Part shown: positions 1 through 6,195 of the stretch, one piece after another
How the letters are laid out: each line of letters starts with the position of its first letter
Numbering within the stretch: position 1 is the first letter of the stretch
NCBI GenBank assembly: GCA_016839665.1
Contig: JAEOTU010000081.1
Span: forward strand, 1 to 6,550
Length of the DNA: 6,550 nucleotides
Direction of reading: 5' to 3'
Source: Candidatus Hodarchaeota archaeon
Lineage (GTDB): Archaea > Asgardarchaeota > Heimdallarchaeia > Hodarchaeales > Hodarchaeaceae
Position numbers and translations under genes: made by a program
The notes under the pieces: generated by a model
Databases searched by the model: none
Seen by the model: the letters and a program-made list of their open reading frames with translations, nothing else
What the model was told of the DNA's origin: nothing

Positions 1-31
1 AAGAAATACAATCGATAAGTTTATGAACTAA

Positions 32-41
32 CTTTTATATG
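32..41 (+). promoter_or_regulatory. TATA-like box, distal candidate
   Basis: The sequence CTTTTATATG resembles the archaeal TATA box (TTTAWATA). Initiation about 25 bases downstream would give a leader of roughly 70 bases before the TPR gene. The reverse complement (CATATAAAAG) is just as TATA-like, so this box could instead serve a divergent gene left of the window. No such gene is visible, so the direction is undecided. Confidence 0.28.
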
Positions 42-70
42 AATTTATCAAACCTCTTTCATCCGTTTGA

Positions 71-96
71 TTTTTTGATTTTTCGATCGACTTTTT
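71..96 (+). terminator. T-run cluster, possible terminator of an upstream gene
   Basis: Three T-runs lie close together: T6 at 71-76, T5 at 79-83 and T5 at 92-96. Archaeal RNA polymerase commonly terminates at such runs without needing a hairpin. They could end a transcript entering from the left, but no upstream gene is visible: all three + frames meet a stop codon within the first 35 bases. The last run overlaps the proximal TATA-like box, so AT-rich composition alone could also explain the cluster. Confidence 0.22.
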
Positions 97-99
97 ATG
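91..99 (+). promoter_or_regulatory. TATA-like box, proximal candidate for the TPR gene
   Basis: The sequence CTTTTTATG is a weak archaeal TATA match. It lies about 39 bases before the GTG start at 134. Initiation about 25 bases downstream would leave a short leader of 10-15 bases that still contains the GAGGA ribosome binding site at 123-127. This spacing makes it a better candidate than the box at 32-41 for driving the four-gene unit. Confidence 0.3.
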
Positions 100-133
100 C
101 AATTCCAAGAAGATAGATCATTGAGGAACTATC

Positions 134-1555
134 GTGCCTTCTCGAACAAAGGATACGAAAGACCCCCTAAAGCTTGTACGGTCAGGTATGTTCGCATTAA
201 ATAGAAAGAAATGGACAAAAGCGAGGAGAAAATTCGAAGCTGCTTTAAAAAATGATGAAGAGATGCAACAAAATGCTGGATTATGGGCTAATTATGGCAT
301 AGCATTGACTAATCTCAAGCTACTCTCTGAAGCACTGAAAGCATTCACTCGTGCAGTAAGTTTGAATAAGAAGAACTCCGAGTTGTGGGTGAAAAAGGGT
401 CTAATCGAGTTTAAACTTGATAACTACAAACATGCAGTCAAGAGTTTTGAGCAGGCAAAACGATTGGACAACAAAGATCCTGAAATTCCAATCTTACTCA
501 GCCGTGCTCACAGAAAAAATGGGGATATCAAAAAAGGGATAAAAGTGCTTGAAGCAGCTCAAAAAGAACTCTCTAAATCCCATCAAATCCCAATAGAATT
601 GGCATTGGTCTGGAACGAGCAAAATGAGGAACTGAAAGCTGAAAGAATTTTAAAAAAATCTATTCAAACAGTGGTTCATCCTGACCCAGGCCTACTTCTT
701 GGCCAGGCATTATTAGACAAAAAGGAGTACAAAAGTGCCATTATTATTTATGAAGAGTTGTCATCTCGTTTTCCACAATCACCTCATGCGAAATATGGAC
801 TAGGTGTCGCACATCACGCCAGTCGTAAGTGGTCCAAAGCCTTAGATGCATATCAACAAGCATTACCTTTGTTTCGTCCAAAAAAACCACCTCAAAGTCT
901 TTTTACTAATATGGCAAGAGCATTAAAAAACTTGGATAGAAGAAAAGAGGCTATTGACACGCTTTACCAAGCAAAGAAATATGGAAAACCCACTTTAGAA
1001 ATCGCATTATTGCTTTCAGAGCTTTTCTTAGAAGATAACCGCCCATATCGTGCAAAACGTGCCTTGGAAGATGCTGTACGTCTTGATAAATATAATCCAG
1101 CTGTTCATTTCTATTTAGGAATGACATTGTTACAATTAAAAGATGTCAAACAAGCCAAAGCAAAATTCCAACGGACTTTAGAATTAGATTCTGAATTTCC
1201 TGAAAGCAAGCTACAGCTAGCTTTATTATCCATTCAAGAAAATGACCTGACTACAGCGTTTACCCTAGCAAATGAGGTGGCGAGTGCTGATAAGAACCAC
1301 CTTCCTGGGAATCGATTAGCAGCAAAATTGGCATTTGATCTGCAAAAATTTAGAAGAGCTATTGAAATACTCCAACCAATTGTAGAAACTGAACCCACTC
1401 AAATAGAAGATCTTGAATTATTACTTAAATCGTGGTTATTACTGAGTCAACCAGAAAAAGCCAAATCATTCCTGGATAGACTCTTAAGTGATCACAAGGA
1501 TCTAAAAGAACAGTTGCAATCTCGATCCTTTTTTACTCAATTTCAATTGAGTTAA
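134..1555 (+). CDS. Tetratricopeptide-repeat (TPR) protein
   Basis: This 473-residue protein is built almost entirely of TPR helix-turn-helix repeats, which usually form a superhelical scaffold for protein partners. By eye about 12-13 repeats of 34 residues run from about residue 12 to 456. Clear ones are at 49-82 (LWANYGIALTN..SEALKAFTRA), 83-116 (LWVKKGLIEFKL..) and 321-354 (NPAVHFYLGMTLLQL..AKAKFQRTLELD). I see no signal peptide, membrane helix or enzymatic domain, so it is probably a cytosolic adaptor. The N-terminus is lysine/arginine-rich. GTG at 134 is chosen because an in-frame TGA at 122-124 excludes anything upstream and GAGGA at 123-127 is well placed. The first ATG (188) would cut into the first repeat. 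It appears to be the first gene of the unit, 20 bases before the HAD phosphatase gene. The partner cannot be predicted. Confidence 0.9.
   Translation: MPSRTKDTKDPLKLVRSGMFALNRKKWTKARRKFEAALKNDEEMQQNAGLWANYGIALTNLKLLSEALKAFTRAVSLNKKNSELWVKKGLIEFKLDNYKHAVKSFEQAKRLDNKDPEIPILLSRAHRKNGDIKKGIKVLEAAQKELSKSHQIPIELALVWNEQNEELKAERILKKSIQTVVHPDPGLLLGQALLDKKEYKSAIIIYEELSSRFPQSPHAKYGLGVAHHASRKWSKALDAYQQALPLFRPKKPPQSLFTNMARALKNLDRRKEAIDTLYQAKKYGKPTLEIALLLSELFLEDNRPYRAKRALEDAVRLDKYNPAVHFYLGMTLLQLKDVKQAKAKFQRTLELDSEFPESKLQLALLSIQENDLTTAFTLANEVASADKNHLPGNRLAAKLAFDLQKFRRAIEILQPIVETEPTQIEDLELLLKSWLLLSQPEKAKSFLDRLLSDHKDLKEQLQSRSFFTQFQLS
1535..1552 (+). repeat. Perfect 7-bp inverted repeat at the end of the TPR gene
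   Basis: ACTCAAT (1535-1541) and ATTGAGT (1546-1552) are perfect complements around a TTCA loop, and the TAA stop follows directly. No T-run follows, so this is not a classical terminator. In mRNA it would be a small hairpin 11 bases before the ribosome-binding stretch of the next gene. It could affect reinitiation or mRNA processing, or be chance in AT-rich sequence. Confidence 0.35.
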
Positions 1556-1575
1556 CGGCTCGGATAGGAAAAAAA

Positions 1576-2370
1576 TTGGAAAAAAAGATAATTAATAAAA
1601 GCTATGTTCTTTTAGATTGTGATGGTGTGGTTTGGAAGGGAAATCAAGTAATAGAAGGAGCAAAAGATAGTCTAGAAAAACTGGAACAAAAGGGAATTAA
1701 GTTAGGGTTCGTAACGAATAACTCAAGTTTATCTCGGCAAGGATTCAAACGAAAATTTGAATCATTAGAGTTCAATCCTGAGAATTACACGATAATAAAC
1801 TCGGCTTATGGTGCAGCCATATATCTGAAACAAAGAAATGAAAATCGAATCTTTATGATTGGTGAAAAGGGGTTACGAGAAGAATTAGAGGCACAAAAAA
1901 TTTATGTAACAGAAGAATATGAACCACATCTAAAGGGAGTATGCATTGGTTGGGATCGCCAACTAACTTGGAGAAAACTAGCAGATGCTATGCGAATTAT
2001 TCTCAACGATGGTGGTTTATTTGTTGGAACGAACCCCGATAATAGCTATCCCTATGAAGATACTCTCGTTCCTGGAGCAGGCGCAGGAATAGCAGCCCTC
2101 GCAAACGCGTGTGGCAAAGATCCTGATATAATCATCGGAAAACCTAATCGCTACCTAATCGACTTAACCCTTAATGAAATGGGTTGTTCTCATCCTTCAG
2201 ATGCAGTTTATGTTGGGGATCGTCTAGCTACTGACATTTTAGCGGGAAGAAATGCTAGTTTGGATACCATATTGGTAAAAACGGGTATTTCAGATAACCA
2301 CCTGAAAAAAACAATATTACCTACTGCGGAAATTGATTCAATTGCCGATATATTTACAATATTAGGTTAA
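1576..2370 (+). CDS. HAD-superfamily sugar/small-molecule phosphatase, NagD type (subfamily IIA)
   Basis: This 264-residue protein has the full catalytic set of a HAD phosphatase with a C2A cap. Motif I is DCDGVVW (nucleophile D14, acid/base D16), motif II FVTNNS (T47), motif III GKPN (K189) and motif IV VGDRLATDI (D215, D220). GTNPDNSYP (151-159) and PGAGAGIAAL (166-175) are typical of the NagD/p-nitrophenylphosphatase/phosphoglycolate phosphatase branch, and the length is normal for it. Such enzymes remove phosphate from small phosphorylated metabolites in the cytosol using Mg2+ and an Asp-phosphate intermediate. The substrate cannot be read from sequence. TTG at 1576 is chosen because motif I begins 13 residues later, no ATG precedes it, and AGGA at 1566-1569 has a 6-base spacer. 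The 20-base gap after the TPR gene suggests co-transcription. Confidence 0.9.
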   Translation: MEKKIINKSYVLLDCDGVVWKGNQVIEGAKDSLEKLEQKGIKLGFVTNNSSLSRQGFKRKFESLEFNPENYTIINSAYGAAIYLKQRNENRIFMIGEKGLREELEAQKIYVTEEYEPHLKGVCIGWDRQLTWRKLADAMRIILNDGGLFVGTNPDNSYPYEDTLVPGAGAGIAALANACGKDPDIIIGKPNRYLIDLTLNEMGCSHPSDAVYVGDRLATDILAGRNASLDTILVKTGISDNHLKKTILPTAEIDSIADIFTILG

Positions 2371-2402
2371 TTTCGCTAGTGTTGGAAAACGGATAACATT
2401 CT

Positions 2403-2408
2403 GAGGTG
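2403..2408 (+). promoter_or_regulatory. Strong ribosome binding site (GAGGTG) upstream of the protease
   Basis: GAGGTG matches the core of the anti-Shine-Dalgarno complement GGAGGTGAT over six bases. It lies 61 bases before TTG 2470, far too distant to serve it. With a 7-base spacer it points to position 2416, which in the protease frame is ATC. The only standard start codons nearby, GTG 2406 and TTG 2412, are in another frame that ends at a TAA soon after 2510. Confidence 0.6.
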
Positions 2409-2415
2409 TATTTGT

Positions 2416-2469
2416 ATCAAATTCAAGCAGTACGGATTTTGCATTTTATCTACTCTATTCTTATCCCTT
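2416..2469 (+). other. Probable signal-peptide coding extension of the protease, starting at ATC
   Basis: Read in the protease frame from ATC 2416, these 18 codons encode (M)KFKQYGFC followed by ILSTLFLSLL, which runs on into FCSFNS after TTG 2470. This is a textbook signal peptide: short basic n-region, hydrophobic core, then a small polar cleavage region. The frame is open back to TAG 2377-2379 and holds no ATG, GTG or TTG before 2470. A non-standard AUC start, or a sequencing error at this codon or a nearby indel, would explain it. The mature protein is unaffected. Confidence 0.6.
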
Positions 2470-5079
2470 TTGTTCTGCAGCTTCAATTCAACAAAATACC
2501 TGCAACCCACGTCAATTGTTAATTCTTCAAATCAGAATTTGGATTTTTCCACCGATGTACCTGAGTTTTCTAACTTAATACCGTTTTTTGGAATGAATAA
2601 TGATGAAACTCACGAAATTCAGGGGACACAAGCCGAAACTGCTGATTTTGAGTCAAAATTTGAACTTATAAACCCCCAAACTATTATCAATGCTGGATTT
2701 ACTGGGAAAAATGTCACTATCGCTATTTTAGATTCAGGTGTTAATGAGGTTGGTTGGATCACAAACTTAGTTGGAAATTATACAACGATTACCAATTCGA
2801 GTATGGTTAATGATAATAATGGTCATGGAACTTTTGTTGGATCAATTATTTCTAAAATTGCACCCAATGCTAAACTGATTAGCATCAAAGTATCAGATTC
2901 ATCGGGTTATGCTAAAGCTGAATGGGTTCAAGATGGCTTAGAGCTAGCTCTCAATCTCAATGTATCGATAGTCCATGCCTCATTAGGATCACCAAATTTA
3001 GAAGCATTAAATTCTACAATAATTACTCAATTAGTGGCTCGAAATATTACAACTGTATTCTCAGCAGGAAATCATGGACCTTTTGGTTCTAGTATTTCAT
3101 CGCCAGCAATCTTTGCTGAAACAATTGCAGTTGGGATGGCTTACAATCACACACGCATCCCAATCGACTCTTCAAGGGGACCACGGCCCTCGGGATTAAT
3201 GGGACCAGACCTTGTCGCACCAGGGGTGAATATTACAGCCTTAAATCACAATGGTGAGGTAGTTAATAATAGTGGTACTTCATTTGCTGCTCCTTTCGTC
3301 ACTGGAGGTCTTGCTCTTCTACAAGAAGCCTTTCCTTCAGCATCTCCATTGATATTAAAAGCAGCGCTCCTTGAAACAGCAAAATTCATGAATGATACTT
3401 CTCCAATTTACCAAGGGAATGGCTTTCTAGATATTTCCAGCGCCTACGAACGACTGAATTCTGTTGACTCCCAACCCCTTTTCGCTTTTACCCCTCGGAA
3501 GTTATCGTCCGAATTCACCTATTTTGGTCATGCTGTTAATGGATTAAATAGAACATATCGCTTAGGCCTCTATACAACGATTAATAGCACATTAAATTAT
3601 GTCAATACCAGTGAAATCTCACCTATCAATGTAACTATTGGAACTCCTTCAAGAAATATGAGTACAGGTCTGAATTTTCTAAATATTTCTATAGCTATCC
3701 CAAAAAACTTGAAAATGGCAAAACGAGAAGGAAATATCTCTTTTGAATTTTTAAAATCTACTAACATGTATAATGTTAATCTATCAATTATGATTGAAAA
3801 TCGTTATCCAGGGGGTAATATTCTATTTTATCAAGGATATGATAATGATAGTTTCATTCCTGATGGCCCCACTGGACGATTTAGTCAACTACAACACTTT
3901 CTTGAACTGTACTATGGGCTGAACACAACAGGCGCAGTTCCCTCGATGGGCTTTTTACAAGCCATAGGGTCGCTAGATACCATTAAAGGAGTATCTGGTA
4001 AATTAACTGAGGAAGATTTAAAGAACCAGCATATTCTTATGTTAGCTGACATTGAATTCGGAATATCGGATCCAGAAATCACTTTAATACAACGATGGGT
4101 GGCAGAGGGTCATTCACTCTTAGTTCTTTCCTATCCATCTCAACTGGAGGATGGAATAGAGACCCTCTCTAATCAGGAATCAATCAATACGCTTTTGGAC
4201 CCATATGGATTAAGCATTGAGGATGATTCAACAAATCTTTCTCGCTTCACAATGGCCACAACGGCTTTAACTGATCCAATATTTGAAGAAAAGGGTTGGG
4301 AATTTGACTATATTGGTACAACTATTGATGTTTCATCTGAGAAAGGAGGTAAAGTTCTTGCTACAACAATTGGCCAATCTAATGAAGAGGAATATCATGT
4401 TGCTGGATACTGGGAAGATTCAGAGTCTAAAGGAAAAGTAGTTGTATTTGGGGGAATGCTTCCCTTTGACGATATTGGAGTCTATCCGAGGAGAGAAAAT
4501 CTTGCAGTAATTACTCGTATATTCCGTTGGATGATCCAAGACCAACAACTAACTTTAGACATGCTTCTTACTTCTTCTCCTACAATAGGTGGGTCAACGA
4601 GGATTCAGATAACAATAGATGAACCAGATTTCATTGAAGTTTATTTTAATGGTACAATTATAGAAGAAAATGAATCATTCAGTCAGATTATGTTTAAAAA
4701 ATCTATAAATATGTATATTGGGTCATGGAAACCAATGGCTGCAGGCCAAGCTCTTCTATGGTTGAATCTGGTTGTTCCAGGCAAAGCTCCAACTAATGGT
4801 TTGTATATCATTGAGGTTCAGGATTCTTCTTCGCAGAATTTATTCTTATTATTGATTTTTGGGAGTTTTATTGTCTTAGGAGTAGCTTACTATCTATTAG
4901 CTGCTCGACAACCTAAAAAACGATCACCCATTGAACAACGAGTTGCTTTTGAATTGCAAAAACAACAACGTACCCCAAAACATGCAGGCTTGGATACATT
5001 AGATTCTTGTCCACAATGTCACACTCCTCGATACGCAAAGGAATCAAAATATTGCCCTAAATGTGGGAAAGAATTGTGA
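2470..5079 (+). CDS. Membrane-anchored subtilisin-like serine protease (S8), site-1-protease-like, with cytosolic zinc ribbon
   Basis: Coordinates give the first standard start codon (TTG, 869 residues). Translation probably begins at 2416, adding 18 residues and a complete signal peptide. The S8 domain spans about 65-330: Asp in AILDSGV (D88), His in NGHGTFVG (H119), oxyanion Asn in FSAGNHG (N201) and Ser in SGTSFAAP (S271). A beta-rich linker (about 335-445) leads to a Rossmann-like, glutamine-amidotransferase-like domain (about 447-690) with no cysteine nucleophile, so probably a structural or binding module. A beta-rich domain (about 692-785), one transmembrane helix (791-812), a basic stretch (ARQPKKR) and a zinc ribbon (C847/C850/C862/C865) follow. 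The predicted topology puts the protease outside and the ribbon inside. Order and motifs resemble eukaryotic MBTPS1/SKI-1. I count 24 N-x-S/T sequons, all extracellular. The stop overlaps the next gene's start. Substrate unknown. Confidence 0.88.
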   Translation: MFCSFNSTKYLQPTSIVNSSNQNLDFSTDVPEFSNLIPFFGMNNDETHEIQGTQAETADFESKFELINPQTIINAGFTGKNVTIAILDSGVNEVGWITNLVGNYTTITNSSMVNDNNGHGTFVGSIISKIAPNAKLISIKVSDSSGYAKAEWVQDGLELALNLNVSIVHASLGSPNLEALNSTIITQLVARNITTVFSAGNHGPFGSSISSPAIFAETIAVGMAYNHTRIPIDSSRGPRPSGLMGPDLVAPGVNITALNHNGEVVNNSGTSFAAPFVTGGLALLQEAFPSASPLILKAALLETAKFMNDTSPIYQGNGFLDISSAYERLNSVDSQPLFAFTPRKLSSEFTYFGHAVNGLNRTYRLGLYTTINSTLNYVNTSEISPINVTIGTPSRNMSTGLNFLNISIAIPKNLKMAKREGNISFEFLKSTNMYNVNLSIMIENRYPGGNILFYQGYDNDSFIPDGPTGRFSQLQHFLELYYGLNTTGAVPSMGFLQAIGSLDTIKGVSGKLTEEDLKNQHILMLADIEFGISDPEITLIQRWVAEGHSLLVLSYPSQLEDGIETLSNQESINTLLDPYGLSIEDDSTNLSRFTMATTALTDPIFEEKGWEFDYIGTTIDVSSEKGGKVLATTIGQSNEEEYHVAGYWEDSESKGKVVVFGGMLPFDDIGVYPRRENLAVITRIFRWMIQDQQLTLDMLLTSSPTIGGSTRIQITIDEPDFIEVYFNGTIIEENESFSQIMFKKSINMYIGSWKPMAAGQALLWLNLVVPGKAPTNGLYIIEVQDSSSQNLFLLLIFGSFIVLGVAYYLLAARQPKKRSPIEQRVAFELQKQQRTPKHAGLDTLDSCPQCHTPRYAKESKYCPKCGKEL

Positions 5080-5993
5080 AAATTGCTACTCACACAGATT
5101 TTGATGGAATTTGTTGTGCAGCTTTGTTTCTAAGAAAATTTGGATCTAATATAGAAATCCAGTACTTGACAGTCAAAAAAGCCAAAGATTTGTCTAGTGC
5201 AGGTCTTACTTTTGATTATACGTGTGATTTACCAAAAATTGGGAAGTCAATAAACATAGACCATCATAAATCGAATTATGAGAATCTGAAAAAAACAAAC
5301 AGGTTATCAAAAGAAGACTGGGTTGATCCAGACGCATCTTCAGCGACAGATCTTGTTTTTACGTTTCTACAGTATAAAAACGATTCTATTGCTGAAGAAA
5401 TACAACAACTTGGTCATCTTGCAGATATCGCAGAGTTGCCTGATGAATATCATCCATTAGACATAGTATTAAGTATGAATAATGATAATGTCACCGTTCT
5501 ACGTCACATTAGTGAGTTATTAGCTAGAAAAGGACGTCGAATTCTTACTACGAACTGGTTAGAGGAGAAGTATCAAGGAGTTCATGAGTTATATGAAGAA
5601 ACTCGTAAAAAGATTGATTCGTTCCTTACGAATGTCCCAGAATTACCTAGAATCTTAATTCTTGATACTCGGCAAGAGATTCCCGCTAAACTAGCAAAAG
5701 AGGTGTTTTTTCCTTTTTTCAATAGGAATGTAGCTGTTATCGCCCTTATCTACTCAAAGTCACCTCAAGAGGGACTACGCGTGAGTTTCCGTGTTACAAA
5801 AACCGAACAGTCTTTCTATGATGTTTCACTTGTAGCAAAAACGTTTGGTGGAGGTGGCCATCGTATGGCAGCTGCTTGTTCTCCAAACCCTAAAATTGTT
5901 CCAGACGGAATAGTACAGGAGCTAAAGAAAATAGCCAAACCAGACGATAATGTTCAATATCTTAAACTATCACCCTATTCTTCCAAAAAATGA
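5076..5993 (+). CDS. DHH/DHHA1-family phosphoesterase (NrnA/NrnB/RecJ-like)
   Basis: From GTG 5076 this is a 305-residue cytosolic enzyme with the metal-binding motifs of the DHH superfamily: THTDFDG (H6, D8, D10), D51 in TCDLPK, IDHHKSN (D62-H63-H64) and D117 in LADIAE. The C-terminal DHHA1 substrate-binding motif is FGGGGHRMAAAC (G258-H262). Family members use two Mn2+/Mg2+ ions to cleave phosphodiester bonds in short RNAs (nanoRNase), cyclic dinucleotides, pAp or single-stranded DNA. The compact size and lack of extra domains favour the nanoRNase or small-nucleotide branch over full RecJ, but the substrate is undetermined. GTG 5076 is preferred because it forms a GTGA overlap with the protease stop, has GGGA at 5065-5068 with a 7-base spacer, and puts the DHH strand at the N-terminus. 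ATG 5061 (310 residues) is the alternative. The overlap implies coupled translation with the protease. Confidence 0.88.
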   Translation: MKIATHTDFDGICCAALFLRKFGSNIEIQYLTVKKAKDLSSAGLTFDYTCDLPKIGKSINIDHHKSNYENLKKTNRLSKEDWVDPDASSATDLVFTFLQYKNDSIAEEIQQLGHLADIAELPDEYHPLDIVLSMNNDNVTVLRHISELLARKGRRILTTNWLEEKYQGVHELYEETRKKIDSFLTNVPELPRILILDTRQEIPAKLAKEVFFPFFNRNVAVIALIYSKSPQEGLRVSFRVTKTEQSFYDVSLVAKTFGGGGHRMAAACSPNPKIVPDGIVQELKKIAKPDDNVQYLKLSPYSSKK

Positions 5994-6007
5994 GAATTAG
6001 CTCTTCG

Positions 6008-6029
6008 AGCGGGTGATTTCGCTGTTTTT
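6008..6029 (+). terminator. Weak hairpin plus T5, candidate terminator of the four-gene unit
   Basis: AGCG (6008-6011) can pair with CGCT (6020-6023) and is followed by G and T5 (6025-6029), 15 bases after the phosphoesterase stop. The stem is only 4 bp, but the T-run alone may suffice in archaea. A competing small stem, GCTC-TTC-GAGC (6000-6010), overlaps it. Confidence 0.3.
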
Positions 6030-6054
6030 AATGGAATCCCTTGGTTTTAGTAAG

Positions 6055-6119
6055 TGCTCTTTAAAACATGAGAGAAATCACACACCATAAGATTTTTTTC
6101 TAAAGAAAGAGCAGTTTTT
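6055..6119 (+). terminator. Two-part hairpin followed by T5, terminator or structured RNA
   Basis: An outer perfect 8-bp stem pairs TGCTCTTT (6055-6062) with AAAGAGCA (6106-6113). Inside it, 6070-6079 can pair with 6091-6100 over 10 bp including two G-U pairs, around an 11-base loop. The inner 3' arm contains T7 (6093-6099), and the outer stem is followed by G and T5 (6115-6119). Either T-run could terminate transcription from the upstream unit. The nesting also allows a small stable RNA or a processed 3' end. No match to tRNA, box C/D or a known riboswitch is apparent. The rest of the 202-base gap (5994-6195) shows no gene on either strand. Confidence 0.4.
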
Positions 6120-6152
6120 ACATGCGATTTTGAAGCTGCTAGAGGCAAGAAA

Positions 6153-6176
6153 ATTAATTTTGACAAATTTAATAAC
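6153..6176 (+). promoter_or_regulatory. AT-rich TATA-like region before the glycosyltransferase gene
   Basis: Two TATA-like stretches, ATTAATTTT (6153-6161) and TTTAATAAC (6168-6176), lie 20-43 bases before TTG 6196. Initiation about 25 bases after the first would give a roughly 15-base leader holding GGGA (6184-6187). The second would give a nearly leaderless mRNA. Lying after the terminator-like elements, this suggests that the glycosyltransferase gene starts its own transcript. Confidence 0.35.
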
Positions 6177-6195
6177 TTGATATGGGATTGAAACG

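Noticed and set aside
1..133. Divergent minus-strand gene starting left of position 12
   Set aside because: A minus-strand TATA-like element exists at 33-41, but only a few codons would lie inside the window, so no gene can be supported.
2443..2475. Lipoprotein lipobox (LLFC) in the protease signal peptide
   Set aside because: The residue before the cysteine is Phe rather than Ala/Gly/Ser, so it does not fit the lipobox.
2406..2521. Alternative start at GTG 2406 or TTG 2412 giving VYLYQIQAVRILHF..., also hydrophobic
   Set aside because: This frame reaches TAA soon after 2510 and is not the protease frame. It matters only if an indel exists in the assembly, which I keep as a stated alternative.
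2402..2580. Third frame with CSAASIQQ resembling a signal-peptidase site
   Set aside because: It has no start codon with a hydrophobic core behind a basic n-region, and it does not lead into the protease frame.
5061..5075. ATG 5061 as the start of the DHH phosphoesterase
   Set aside because: It has no ribosome binding site, adds five residues before the normal first strand, and lies within the zinc-ribbon codons. GTG 5076 fits better, though ATG cannot be excluded.
5994..6195. Small ORFs on either strand in the gap
   Set aside because: The longest reads I found are about 14 codons, with no ribosome binding site or recognisable protein.
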